Below are positions 49,844-59,299 of a stretch of DNA of 64,000 nucleotides, piece by piece; the stretch's first letter is position 1; each line of letters starts with the position of its first letter. The position numbers and the translations under genes are program-made. Location: positions 62,001 to 126,000 of the forward strand of contig CALUIS010000005.1 of assembly GCA_944320765.1 (NCBI GenBank), read 5' to 3'. Source of the DNA: an uncultured Paraprevotella sp. GTDB lineage: Bacteria > Bacteroidota > Bacteroidia > Bacteroidales > Bacteroidaceae. The notes below the pieces were generated by a model. It was not told the DNA's origin and ran no database searches. It worked only from the letters and a program-made list of their open reading frames with translations.

Positions 49844-52657
49844 TTACTTTCCGCAGAGCAATTTATAGTCGCAATAGTCGCAATTTTTGGCCACGGAAGT
49901 TTGCCGGAACGGAATCTCCGGGTTGAACAGCTCTTCCAACACGCCTTGCAGCGTCTGCCGGAACTCCTCCTTGTAGGGGCCGAAGTCCGTGACCCGTTGC
50001 CTGCCGAATTCCACGGTTGGGTCGTAGTCCTCCGCATGGGACTTGTGTACGAAGAACAAGGCCGGGGAGACGGGCCGCCGCTGCTCTTCCGACAGCACCC
50101 ACGCGTAGAGGAAAATCTGGAAAATGTAGGACGGTCGCCGGTCGGAGGCTTGGACGAGTTGTTCCATGGTGGAGGCGGTTTCGGGAGACCCGCCCGTTTT
50201 ATAGTCCACGATGCGCAGGGTTTCCACTTGCTGCCCGGTCGTCTCGTCCGGTTGCATGACCGTATCCATGCGGTCAATCTTTCCGCCGACGTTTATTTTC
50301 AGGATGCGGCCGCCCGACGGCACTTCCACGCTTCTGCTGTGTTCCTGTTCCGTTTCCAGCAGGATGAACTGTTCCATCCGGCTGTCGTGTGCGAGCAGTT
50401 GTCGGAGGTAGGTGGCCAGCACCTTCCGGGCGACAAGGAGCTGGCCGTTGTAGAATACCGATTCCGGGTCGCCGTTGAAATAGTTTTTCAGGAAAGAGGC
50501 GTCCACGAAAGGCTGCAGGACGGCTTCCTTTCCGGCCAGCAGCTGTTCGATGTCCTGCCGGCGGATGACGGGGTTCCGTTCCGTCAGTTTCCGGTAGACG
50601 AGTTCGGCGGCATCGTGGAAGAGCGTGCCGAACGTGGCGCCGTCCAATCCGTTCTGCGGGTCTTGCGGGGGACGGATGCGGGCGACTTGCTGGTAGTAGA
50701 ACTTCAGCGGGCAGTCCAGGTAGGCGTTGAGGGCCGAGGGCGAGAGGGGGCGCGCCCCCTCTTGTCCGCTGGCATAGTTGCGGTGCATCAGGTCGATAAG
50801 TTCCGGTGTCTTTTCCACCTGCAGCGTGGTTTCGGCGGGTACGGCCTGCCCGGATTGCAGGATTTTTGTTTCTACCGCAAAGTCCGTCTCGGCCAGGATT
50901 TGCCGGAGGAAGCGCGACATCTCGTTCTTGTTCAGCCCGTCCGTGGCGATGTTGTAGACGAAGGTGATGCGCTCCGTGCGTTGCAGGAGGCGGTAGAAGT
51001 AGAAGGCGTAGACGGCGATTTTATGCCGGATGGTGGTCAGTCCGAACACTTCGCGCAGGTGGTAGGGGATGAACGAGGTGTCGCTGACGGCCTTGGGGAG
51101 CATCCCCTCATTGACGGACAGCATCAGGATATGCCTGAAATTCAGGTTGCGGGTTTCCAGCACGCCCATCACCTGCAGGCCGACGGCGGGTTCGCCGTGG
51201 AAGGGGATGGTGGTGGAGGACAGCACCGTGCGCAGCAGCCTCCGCAGGGTGGCGGGCTGCACGTCGAGCGTGTGGTCTTCTGTCAGCCGGATGAAGCGGC
51301 AGACCACCTGATGGGTGCGGTAGAGTGCCTCGTGGTAGAGCTGGCGGTAGACCTCCCCGGCGTTTTCCGTTTCGGCCCCGAACACGCCTGCCAGTTCTTC
51401 CAGCAGGGAGCGGAGATAGCCGAGCAGTGCCTGGTTCCCTGCATGAGGGGCGAAGACATGGCTTTCGGCGAGCAAGGCGAAGTAGGGATGGGCGCGGACC
51501 ACCCGTTCCTGTTCCGGGCGGAAGCGGCGGCGTTCGCGGTCGTATCCGTCGGTCTGGAGCGACAGCAGCGCGTTGACGAAGCTGAATACGGGGGTGTCGC
51601 TCATGGGGAATCCCATGGTGATGTTCGCATGTTTCACCGGATGGGCGGACGTGGCGTCGGGCAGCGAATGCAGGACGGGCTGGAGCAGCGACTCGTTGCA
51701 GAGCACGATGGCCGTGTCTTGTTCCGGCTGGGTGAGGTTTGCTTCCAGCCATTGGGGGATGTAGCGGGCTTGCGCGTTTTCCGAGGTGGCGGCGATGAAT
51801 TCGATGTGCGGCGGACGCTTGAGGTTGTCGTAACAGCTTTCCGGCAGCGCGTTCGGGAAGTCGGCCAGGTTCTGCCGGATGAAGGTGCCGGCCTCGAACC
51901 GGCTGTCCGGTGCGGTGTACAGCACGTCGTAATCCCAGTAGAACAAGGCTTGTCCCCGTTCCGAGAGGAACTTGAACAGGCGTTTCTCCACCTCGTTGAG
52001 GACATTGAACCCCACAAAGGCATACGTCCTCTCCGCCGGGATGCGGCCGGTGCGTTCCTCCAGGTGTTCCGCCACGTCTTTGTACAAGGCCCCTTCGTAG
52101 AGCATTCCTTTTTCCCGAAGCCGGGCGTTGAAGGCCGTGTAGATGTCGTCCATCCGGTTCCACAAGGCCAGGAATTTCTCTTTCAGCCGGCTGTTGCCTT
52201 CGATGGAGAATCCTTCGAAGAAGTGCTTCAGGGCCTCTTCCTGCGCGGGGGTGAGGAATGCGCTGTCGTCCAGTTCCTTGATGGACTGTATGTTGCTGAA
52301 CAGCTGGTGCGCGTCGGCCAGATGCTTGTCGATGTCGTCGAAATCGGCCAGCATGATTTCCCCCCATCCGTAGAAGCGGTCGAGCGTCTCCGGTTCCGGC
52401 ACGTGTCGGGCGTAGGCGCGGTAAAGCTCGCATACGGCCATGATGTCGTCGCACCGGTTGAAGTCCGACAGCTGGTCGAACAGTTCGCTGATGGTGCGGT
52501 AATGCGGCGCCCATATCGGTTGTCCGGCGGAAGCGGCCAGCTGCTGGTTCATGAACAGTCCGGCGCGTTTGTTGGGGAACACCACGGTGACGTCGCGCAG
52601 CCGGTTGCCGAAGCGGCGCAGAAGGTCTTGTGCGGTGAGTTGGATGAATGTTTCCAT
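49844..52657 (-). CDS. addB: AddB-like helicase-nuclease subunit with PD-(D/E)XK nuclease
   Basis: 937 residues. The N-terminal part is a degenerate UvrD-like helicase fold (VVFPNKRAGLFMNQQL). The C-terminal nuclease has GGKIDRMDTV and LRIVDYKTGG. A cysteine in YLDCPLKFYYQQ and Cys926, Cys929 and Cys935 at the very end (NCDYCDYKLLC) form the four-cysteine iron-sulfur staple typical of AddB-type nucleases. The partner helicase gene lies 15 bases upstream. The complex processes double-strand ends for recombination. Confidence 0.88.
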   Translation of the reverse strand: METFIQLTAQDLLRRFGNRLRDVTVVFPNKRAGLFMNQQLAASAGQPIWAPHYRTISELFDQLSDFNRCDDIMAVCELYRAYARHVPEPETLDRFYGWGEIMLADFDDIDKHLADAHQLFSNIQSIKELDDSAFLTPAQEEALKHFFEGFSIEGNSRLKEKFLALWNRMDDIYTAFNARLREKGMLYEGALYKDVAEHLEERTGRIPAERTYAFVGFNVLNEVEKRLFKFLSERGQALFYWDYDVLYTAPDSRFEAGTFIRQNLADFPNALPESCYDNLKRPPHIEFIAATSENAQARYIPQWLEANLTQPEQDTAIVLCNESLLQPVLHSLPDATSAHPVKHANITMGFPMSDTPVFSFVNALLSLQTDGYDRERRRFRPEQERVVRAHPYFALLAESHVFAPHAGNQALLGYLRSLLEELAGVFGAETENAGEVYRQLYHEALYRTHQVVCRFIRLTEDHTLDVQPATLRRLLRTVLSSTTIPFHGEPAVGLQVMGVLETRNLNFRHILMLSVNEGMLPKAVSDTSFIPYHLREVFGLTTIRHKIAVYAFYFYRLLQRTERITFVYNIATDGLNKNEMSRFLRQILAETDFAVETKILQSGQAVPAETTLQVEKTPELIDLMHRNYASGQEGARPLSPSALNAYLDCPLKFYYQQVARIRPPQDPQNGLDGATFGTLFHDAAELVYRKLTERNPVIRRQDIEQLLAGKEAVLQPFVDASFLKNYFNGDPESVFYNGQLLVARKVLATYLRQLLAHDSRMEQFILLETEQEHSRSVEVPSGGRILKINVGGKIDRMDTVMQPDETTGQQVETLRIVDYKTGGSPETASTMEQLVQASDRRPSYIFQIFLYAWVLSEEQRRPVSPALFFVHKSHAEDYDPTVEFGRQRVTDFGPYKEEFRQTLQGVLEELFNPEIPFRQTSVAKNCDYCDYKLLCGK

Positions 52658-52672
52658 AAGGTTCTTTGGGTG

Positions 52673-55600
52673 TTAGGCTTGCACTTCCTCAAGCCGGTTG
52701 TCGGTGATGTACCACAGGTAGCCCCTGACCCGACTGCCGGGTTCCATCAGCCGGATCTGCCGCATGTAGCGGGCCACCTGCTCGCGGTACCGGGAGTCGG
52801 CCCGTCCGAATTTGAAGTCTACCACGGTGGTCTCGTCCGGACCGGACATGACGCGGTCGGGACGGTAGGTGCCGTATTTCTCGGTTTGGTCGTCCTGTTC
52901 CTGTGTGAGGATGGGGCATTCGTTGTAGACGGCCAGCGAGCCGTCGAACCAATGTGCGGCCTCGGGACGGCTGAGGGCGGTTTCCACTTGCCTCCTCAGT
53001 TCTTCCCTTTCTTCGTCCGTGCCGATTTGCCCTTCTGTCTCAAGGGCGGACAGGGCCTTTTTCACGTCGTTCCGGGTGTGGATGGTGGAGAGGATCCGGT
53101 GCATCAGGATGCCCGTCCGTCTTTTCCGGTCGGTGTGCCGGGGCTGTTCCGCTGTGGAGGCCATGCTTTCCAGGAATTCCGCCGCAGGGTTGGACTGCCG
53201 GAAATCGATGCCCGCCTTGTAGGAATGCATCCGCACGTTTTCTGCTTGGTAACGGATGTCCATGCGGTTGTCGTGTTTCTTGTCCCGGGTAGGGAGGAGG
53301 GTGACGAGCGTGCCGTATGAGAAGCGTGCGGTTTCGCCGTTCTCTCCTTCGGTCTCTTCCGCCCCTTCCAGTTGGATTGGCAGGGCTTGATAGATCAGGT
53401 CGCCCGTCGTGCTTCTCTCGTCCAGGGCATACCGGGTGCGGCACCACACGAACAGGTTCTTCTCGGCGCGGGTGAAGGTCACGTAGAGCAGGTTGAGCGA
53501 GTCCACGCGCCGTTGCAGGTGTTCCTCCTCATATTCCGCCCGGAAGATGGAGTTGCGCATGGCGGCCTGGGCGGTGATGGGAATCACCGGCAGCATGTCG
53601 TAGGGCGTCTGGTGCGGCTCGCACCACAGCAAGTCGTTGTTCCGGGTGAATCCGTTGGCATCCTTTTCGATGTCCCAGTCGCAATAGGGCGCGAGGACGG
53701 TGTGGAATTGCAGGCCTTTGGACTGGTGTACCGTGAAGATGCGGATGCCGTCCACCTCGCCCGAAGGGATGGAGGTCTGCGAGAGGGTCTCGTCCCAGTA
53801 GGTCAGGAAAGAGCTGAGGTCGGACGGGTTGTCTTGCAGGTAGTCCGTGAGACGGTCGAAGTAGGCGAACAGATAGGCGTCCTCTCCGGGGATGCGTGCC
53901 AGTCCGAAGAGAGTGTAGAGTTCCTCCTGCAGCTCGTACAGGGGGAGGGTGCGCAGCGTGTCCAGCTGCCGGGTGAAGCCTTCAGGGAGCAGGGATTCCA
54001 GGTCTTTCCGGGCCAGCTGCCTTAGGCCGGTGTCTTCCGGCATGGCGTTTTCCCCGGCATGTCGGGCCAGGAACGCCAGGGCGACACGGTCGTCCGGGTT
54101 CGTCATATAACGCATGGCGGAGATGAGGAGGTTGACGATCAGGGAACTGGACAGCAGGAAGGCTTCGTCGGAGACCATTTTCACCCGGTCGCCGAAGCGG
54201 GTGGAGAAATGGCGGACGATGGGGGCGGTGAATTTCCGTTTGCGCACCAGGATGGCCATTTCCCGATAAGGCAGTCCGGCCTCGTGAAGGGCTTCCACTT
54301 GGTCGCAGAGTTCGTCCAGCATCCGGGCCTCCCAGTCCGTTTCCTTGTCGTTCCGGTCGAAGAAGCGGACTTGCACGTAGCCGCGGTCTCCTTTTCCCGG
54401 GGGGCATTTCTGGGCCACGTCCGCATAGGCTTCCGACAGTCGCGGCGGGGCATCCGGCGCGAGGCGGTCCAGTTCTTCCGCCGCAGCCTTGAAGAGGGCG
54501 TTGTTGAACGTGACAATCCTCTGCTCGCTCCTGAAGTTGGTGTCCAGGTTACGGATGTCGGGGCGGTGGGCGGCCATTTCGTCCTTGATGTTCTTCAGAA
54601 TGGTCCAGTCGCCGTTCCGCCAGCGGTAGATGCTTTGTTTCACGTCGCCCACGATGAGGTTGCCGAAGCCGGAGGCCATGCTTTCCAGCAGGAGGACCTT
54701 GAAGTTCCTCCATTGCAGGGTGGACGTGTCTTGGAACTCGTCGATCATGACGTGGTGGAAGAACGCCCCCATCTTCTCGAAGATGAATGGCGCGTCGTTG
54801 TCTTCAATCAGGCCGTGCAGCAGGATGGGGGTCTTGGCCAGCAGGAAACGGTTGTTCTCGTGGTTCAGGGCCGTGACTTCCTCGTCGATGACGCCCAGCA
54901 GGCGCAGGGGGTTGAGGTGCTTTTGGGCCAGCGACGCGCTGTTGTGGCGCACGAGGCAGTCCAGCTGGAACTGCCGCAGCTCGCCCAGCAAGGTCTGGAG
55001 GCAGGTGGCCGCCTCTCGCAGTCCCGGGTCGTTTTGGTCGGCTTTCTTGAGCCAGTTGTCCGCGCTGTCCACGAAGCCCTGCATCCGGGGCTTGAAGTCG
55101 GGGGCGAGGTTGCCTGCCTCGATGTGCCGCAGGTAGGTGGCGATGTTGCCGCCGTATTTGAAGCGGTCCAGGGTGAGGCCTCGTTGTTCCAGCTCGTCCC
55201 TGAAGTTGGCCGCCGCGCTTTGCACGATGTCCATGGCCGTCTCCTTTTCCGTGTTCAGGGCGGCGCGTAGTTCCCTGATGCGGGCCGTGTCGTTCAGCAC
55301 GTCCCGCAGGCGGTCTTCGTGGGTCAGGTAGGCTTCCTTGAAGATCCATGCGGCGAACGACTTCACTTCGCGGGCGATGTCCCACCGCTCGTTGTTCGCG
55401 ATGCGGTCGTCCACGTATTCCAGGATCCAGTCCATCACGGTGGGGTGGAGGTGCAGGCGTTCCATGAGGCGGTCCACGGCCTTGTCGAGCACTTCGGTGT
55501 CGTTGAGGTCCACTTTCAGGTTGGCCGTGAGGCTCAGCTCGTGCGCCAGGTTTTTCAGCACCGACTGGAAGAAGGAATCGATGGTTTCCACGCGGAAACG

Positions 55601-55930
55601 GTTGTAGTCGTGCAGGATCTGGCAGAGCGACAGGCCGGCCCGTTGCCGGATTTCTTCGTCCGTCAGGCGCACCCCGTCGGCTTGGAGTTCGCCCCGCAGG
55701 GCGGTCAGGTAGCTTTGGGCGGAGGGCAGTCCTTTCCAAAGGCCGTAGAGTTGCTGCAGGATGCGGTCTTTCATTTCCGCCGTGGCCTTGTTGGTGAAGG
55801 TGACGGCCAGGATATGGCTGTAGGTGTGCCGGCTCTCCTGCTCCAGCAAGGTCTTGATGTACTGCAAGGCCAGGGTGAAGGTCTTGCCGGAGCCGGCCGA
55901 TGCCTTGTAGACGATCAGGCTGGGTTTCAT
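52673..55930 (-). CDS. addA: AddA-like UvrD/RecB-family helicase-nuclease
   Basis: 1085 residues. Walker A ASAGSGKTFTL (10-20), TFTNKATAEMKDRIL, Walker B region FHHVMIDEFQDTSTLQW, DVKQSIYRWRNGD, IFTVHQSKGLQF and LLYVTFTRAEKNLF are the superfamily 1 motifs. The C-terminal PD-(D/E)XK nuclease is seen in ETTVVDFKFGRADSRYREQV. It is co-transcribed with the AddB-like gene and 7 bases from the acyl-CoA ligase gene upstream. Expected role: end resection in RecA-dependent repair. Confidence 0.93.
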   Translation of the reverse strand: MKPSLIVYKASAGSGKTFTLALQYIKTLLEQESRHTYSHILAVTFTNKATAEMKDRILQQLYGLWKGLPSAQSYLTALRGELQADGVRLTDEEIRQRAGLSLCQILHDYNRFRVETIDSFFQSVLKNLAHELSLTANLKVDLNDTEVLDKAVDRLMERLHLHPTVMDWILEYVDDRIANNERWDIAREVKSFAAWIFKEAYLTHEDRLRDVLNDTARIRELRAALNTEKETAMDIVQSAAANFRDELEQRGLTLDRFKYGGNIATYLRHIEAGNLAPDFKPRMQGFVDSADNWLKKADQNDPGLREAATCLQTLLGELRQFQLDCLVRHNSASLAQKHLNPLRLLGVIDEEVTALNHENNRFLLAKTPILLHGLIEDNDAPFIFEKMGAFFHHVMIDEFQDTSTLQWRNFKVLLLESMASGFGNLIVGDVKQSIYRWRNGDWTILKNIKDEMAAHRPDIRNLDTNFRSEQRIVTFNNALFKAAAEELDRLAPDAPPRLSEAYADVAQKCPPGKGDRGYVQVRFFDRNDKETDWEARMLDELCDQVEALHEAGLPYREMAILVRKRKFTAPIVRHFSTRFGDRVKMVSDEAFLLSSSLIVNLLISAMRYMTNPDDRVALAFLARHAGENAMPEDTGLRQLARKDLESLLPEGFTRQLDTLRTLPLYELQEELYTLFGLARIPGEDAYLFAYFDRLTDYLQDNPSDLSSFLTYWDETLSQTSIPSGEVDGIRIFTVHQSKGLQFHTVLAPYCDWDIEKDANGFTRNNDLLWCEPHQTPYDMLPVIPITAQAAMRNSIFRAEYEEEHLQRRVDSLNLLYVTFTRAEKNLFVWCRTRYALDERSTTGDLIYQALPIQLEGAEETEGENGETARFSYGTLVTLLPTRDKKHDNRMDIRYQAENVRMHSYKAGIDFRQSNPAAEFLESMASTAEQPRHTDRKRRTGILMHRILSTIHTRNDVKKALSALETEGQIGTDEEREELRRQVETALSRPEAAHWFDGSLAVYNECPILTQEQDDQTEKYGTYRPDRVMSGPDETTVVDFKFGRADSRYREQVARYMRQIRLMEPGSRVRGYLWYITDNRLEEVQA

Positions 55931-55937
55931 GGGGATG

Positions 55938-57599
55938 TCAGAAGCTCATGTTTTGGTAAAGGTAGCGTTTGATGCTCTTCTTGGCCGTCTTCTCGAACTC
56001 CTCGTTCTGGAGGACGACCTTGACGATTTGGGAGTAGGGCGGGAGTTCCTTGTTCAGCTCCTGCCGCGAGATGTCGATTTGCCGCAGCAGGTCACGGTCG
56101 TCCAGCCCGTCCTTCAGGCCTTCGTTGAGGTCGGGGTAGACCAAGGCCACCAGCTTCCCGTTGCTCATGATGACCAGCGACTCGTTCACGTAGGGCAGGT
56201 TGTTCAGCCTCGATTCGATTTCTTCGGGGTAGATGTTCTGTCCGCTGGCGCTGAGGAGCATGTTCTTGCAGCGTCCTTTGATATAGACGTTCCCCTCCGG
56301 GTCGATGACGGCCATGTCGCCGGTGTGCAGCCATCCTTTCTCGTCGAAGATCTGGGCGGTGGCTTCCGGGTTCTTGTAATATCCCAGCATGGTGTTCCGC
56401 CCGCGGCACACCAGTTCGCCGGGAGTATGTACGGGGTCGGGGCTCAGCACTTTGAGTTCCATGCCGTCCGCCGCTTTCCCGCACGACATGTAGGCGGTCT
56501 CATGCCACGGGCTGTGGCAGATGATGGGGCCGCATTCCGTCATGCCGTAGGCGATGGAGTAGGGGAAATTGATGGAACGCACGAAAGCTTCCACTTCGGC
56601 ATTGAAGGGCGCTCCGCCGATGATGACTTCCTTGATGTTCCCGCCGAAGAGGCGGAGGCTTTCCGTGCGGGCGTTCTCCTTGATTTTCTCGCTGATGATG
56701 GGGATGCGCAGCAGCAGTTTCCCCAGTTTGTTGTCAATCTTCGGAAGCACTTCTTTCTTGAATACCTTCTCGATGACCAGCGGGACGCAGGACATGACGC
56801 GGGGATGGATTTCGGCCACCGTGGTCATGATGACCTTGGGCGAAGGCATACGGGTGAGGAAGTAGAGGTGTGCGCCGGAACACACGCCGTAGAGGAAGTC
56901 GTAGACCAGTCCGAAAACGTGGCCTAAGGGCAGCATCGACACTACATTGTCGCCCGGGGAAAGGCCGATGGTGCGGCGGCAGAAGGCCACGTTGGACACC
57001 AGGCTCCGATAAGGGAGCATCACGCCTTTGGAGAAGCCCGTGGTGCCGGACGTGTAGTTGATGACGGCCAGTTGCTCCGGCGAAGCTTCGGGATGGTAAT
57101 GCACGTGTTCGCGGAGGAACATCATGGGGAATTTCTTGCCGAACAGGGCGTTGAGGTTCTTCCGGGCGAACGTGAGCCTTTCGGAACGGCTGTTCACCAG
57201 CGTGAAATCCTTCACGCAGATGATGCCTTGCAGGTCCGGCATACGGTTTTCGTTCAGGTTTTCCCATACTTGGTCGCCCACGAAGAGCAGCTTGGACTCG
57301 CTGTGGTTGACGATGTGGTGCACATTGTCCGGTTTGAATTCGTGCAGGATGGGGACGATGACGGCCCCGTAGGTCAGGGTGGCCAGGAAAGCCACGCACC
57401 AGTTCCCGCTGTTGCGCCCGCAGAGCGCGATCTTGTCTCCCGGACAGATGCCGGCCGCCTCGAACAGCAGGTGCATCTTGGCGATTTTCCGGGCCACGTC
57501 CTTGTATTGCAGGCTTTCCCCGTTGAAGTCCGTGAACGCTTTCCGGTCCCAGTTCTCTTTTATGCTGTGTTCAATGAGTTCGATGAGCTTGTCTTCCAT
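55938..57599 (-). CDS. AMP-forming acyl-CoA synthetase (long-chain fatty acid-CoA ligase type)
   Basis: 553 residues from ATG 57599 (MEDKLIELIEHSIKENWDRK). The adenylation P-loop INYTSGTTGFSKGVMLPYRS, A5 region AYGMTECGPIICH, GWLHTGDMAVIDPEGNVYIK and the C-terminal lysine region GRCKNMLLSASGQNIYPEEI are intact. Activates a carboxylic acid, probably a fatty acid, through an acyl-AMP intermediate. The chain length is not readable. A minus-strand TACTTTTG lies at 57633-57640. Confidence 0.92.
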   Translation of the reverse strand: MEDKLIELIEHSIKENWDRKAFTDFNGESLQYKDVARKIAKMHLLFEAAGICPGDKIALCGRNSGNWCVAFLATLTYGAVIVPILHEFKPDNVHHIVNHSESKLLFVGDQVWENLNENRMPDLQGIICVKDFTLVNSRSERLTFARKNLNALFGKKFPMMFLREHVHYHPEASPEQLAVINYTSGTTGFSKGVMLPYRSLVSNVAFCRRTIGLSPGDNVVSMLPLGHVFGLVYDFLYGVCSGAHLYFLTRMPSPKVIMTTVAEIHPRVMSCVPLVIEKVFKKEVLPKIDNKLGKLLLRIPIISEKIKENARTESLRLFGGNIKEVIIGGAPFNAEVEAFVRSINFPYSIAYGMTECGPIICHSPWHETAYMSCGKAADGMELKVLSPDPVHTPGELVCRGRNTMLGYYKNPEATAQIFDEKGWLHTGDMAVIDPEGNVYIKGRCKNMLLSASGQNIYPEEIESRLNNLPYVNESLVIMSNGKLVALVYPDLNEGLKDGLDDRDLLRQIDISRQELNKELPPYSQIVKVVLQNEEFEKTAKKSIKRYLYQNMSF

Positions 57600-57679
57600 G
57601 TCGTTCGTCAATGTCAATGTAATATATAAAGGCAAAAGTACAAAAAACTGTGAACATCCGGGCTTTGTCGGGCAAGGAT

Positions 57680-57711
57680 TTTGCCGTGGCGGAAGCTTTT
57701 TGTTACCTTTG
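57680..57711 (+). promoter_or_regulatory. Promoter of the HAD phosphatase gene
   Basis: TTTG (57680-57683), 20-base spacer, TACCTTTG (57704-57711); full consensus, 23 bases before the ATG. Confidence 0.75.
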
Positions 57712-57734
57712 TGCCGTTTTTTTAAAGATTCGCG

Positions 57735-58394
57735 ATGATGGAAGGTAAGGATGGCCGTAAAGCGGCGGCATTGTTCGATTTGGACGGAGTGGTGTTCGAC
57801 ACGGAAACCCAATATTCCCTGTTCTGGGGGGAGCAGGGAGCGTTATACCATCCCGGGGTGGAGCATTTTGAGCAGCGTATCAAGGGACAGACGCTGGTGC
57901 AGATTTTCGACGCTTGGTTTGCCGGGCAGGACGAGGTGCGGCGCAGGATTGAGGAGGGGCTGGACCGTTTCGAGCGGGAGATGGCCTACGAGTATGTGCC
58001 TGGCGTGGAGGAGTTTCTGCGGGCCTTGCGCGGGGCCGGGGTCTTCACGGCGGTGGTGACCAGCTCCAACGCGGAGAAGATGCGGAACGTGTACCGGAAG
58101 CATCCGGAATTCAAGACGTATTTCGACCGTATCCTGACGGCCGAGGATTTCACGCGTTCCAAACCGGAACCGGATTGCTATCTGCTGGGTGCCAGTGTGT
58201 TCGGGCTTCCCGTGTCGCGCTGTGTCGTGTTCGAGGACTCCTTCAACGGGCTGAAGGCCGGACGGGCGGCCGGAATGAAGGTGGTGGGGCTTTCCACCAC
58301 GAACGCGCCGGAGCGGATTCAGGACTTGTGCGATGTCGTGATTCCGGATTTTCGGGGCTTCGGCGTGGAAAAAGTGAAGGATTTGCTCGCGTGA
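57735..58394 (+). CDS. HAD superfamily hydrolase, beta-phosphoglucomutase/phosphatase-like
   Basis: 219 residues with the four HAD motifs: I FDLDGVVFDTE (nucleophile Asp), II TSSN, III the lysine of RSKPEPDCY, IV VFEDSFNGLKAG. A helical cap lies between motifs I and II. Family members are sugar-phosphate phosphatases or beta-phosphoglucomutases; the substrate is unknown. It precedes panB by 49 bases. Confidence 0.9.
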   Translation: MMEGKDGRKAAALFDLDGVVFDTETQYSLFWGEQGALYHPGVEHFEQRIKGQTLVQIFDAWFAGQDEVRRRIEEGLDRFEREMAYEYVPGVEEFLRALRGAGVFTAVVTSSNAEKMRNVYRKHPEFKTYFDRILTAEDFTRSKPEPDCYLLGASVFGLPVSRCVVFEDSFNGLKAGRAAGMKVVGLSTTNAPERIQDLCDVVIPDFRGFGVEKVKDLLA

Positions 58395-58409
58395 ACGGAT
58401 TATAATGCT

Positions 58410-58417
58410 TAATTTTG
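58410..58417 (+). promoter_or_regulatory. Possible -7 element of panB
   Basis: TAATTTTG, full match to the -7 consensus, 27 bases before the panB ATG. The nearest TTTG (58382-58385) is 24 bases upstream, wider than usual. Confidence 0.45.
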
Positions 58418-58443
58418 CGCCTTGTTTTCAAATATGACTGATT

Positions 58444-59265
58444 ATGGCAGGATATTTAGTGGAGGATGCGCGCAAGGTGACGACGCACCGCCTGATTGAG
58501 ATGAAGCGGCAAGGCAAGAAGATTGCCATGCTCACATCGTATGACTATACCATGGCCGGCATTGTGGACGGGGCAGGCATAGACGTGATTCTGGTGGGGG
58601 ATTCGGCTTCTAACGTGATGGCCGGAAACACGACCACCTTGCCAATCACGCTGGACCAGATGATTTACCATGCCACATCCGTGATGCACGGCGTGAAGCG
58701 TGCGCTGGTGGTGTGCGACATGCCTTTCGGTTCCTATCAGGTGAATGCCACCGAAGGGGTGACGAACGCGGTGCGCATCATGAAGGAAAGCGGGTGCGAC
58801 GCGCTGAAGCTGGAAGGGGGAGAGGAGATTATAGATACGGTGAAAGCCATATTGGCGGCGGGTATTCCTGTCATGGGGCATCTGGGCCTTACGCCGCAGA
58901 GCATCAATAAATTCGGCACGTATGCCGTACGGGCCAAGGAAGAGGCGGAGGCGGAAAAGCTGGTGGCTGACGCCCATTTGTTGGAAGAGGCGGGCTGTTT
59001 TGCGGTCGTGTTGGAGAAGATACCGGCCGTATTGGCCGCCCGGGTGGCTTCCGAGTTGCAGATTCCGGTCATCGGCATCGGGGCCGGCCCGCAGGTGGAC
59101 GGCCAGGTGCTGGTGGTGAACGACATGCTGGGGATGAACCAAGACTTCTCTCCGAAGTTCCTCCGCCGCTATGCCGACCTGCATACGGTGATGACCGACG
59201 CGGTGGGGCAGTATGTGGGCGATGTGAAGAGCGGTTCCTTCCCGAACGAGAACGAACAGTATTGA
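58444..59265 (+). CDS. panB: 3-methyl-2-oxobutanoate hydroxymethyltransferase
   Basis: 273 residues, ketopantoate synthesis from alpha-ketoisovalerate and methylene-tetrahydrofolate, the first committed step to pantothenate and CoA. The blocks [52 protein letters not shown] and [20 protein letters not shown] are canonical, and the TIM-barrel length is normal. Confidence 0.97.
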   Translation: MAGYLVEDARKVTTHRLIEMKRQGKKIAMLTSYDYTMAGIVDGAGIDVILVGDSASNVMAGNTTTLPITLDQMIYHATSVMHGVKRALVVCDMPFGSYQVNATEGVTNAVRIMKESGCDALKLEGGEEIIDTVKAILAAGIPVMGHLGLTPQSINKFGTYAVRAKEEAEAEKLVADAHLLEEAGCFAVVLEKIPAVLAARVASELQIPVIGIGAGPQVDGQVLVVNDMLGMNQDFSPKFLRRYADLHTVMTDAVGQYVGDVKSGSFPNENEQY

Positions 59266-59299
59266 GCGTGTGGGAAGCGTAGAGAACGGACATCGGCCG

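Noticed and set aside
49823-53320. 1165-codon plus-strand frame
   Set aside because: Entirely antisense to the AddB and AddA genes; no domain recognised.
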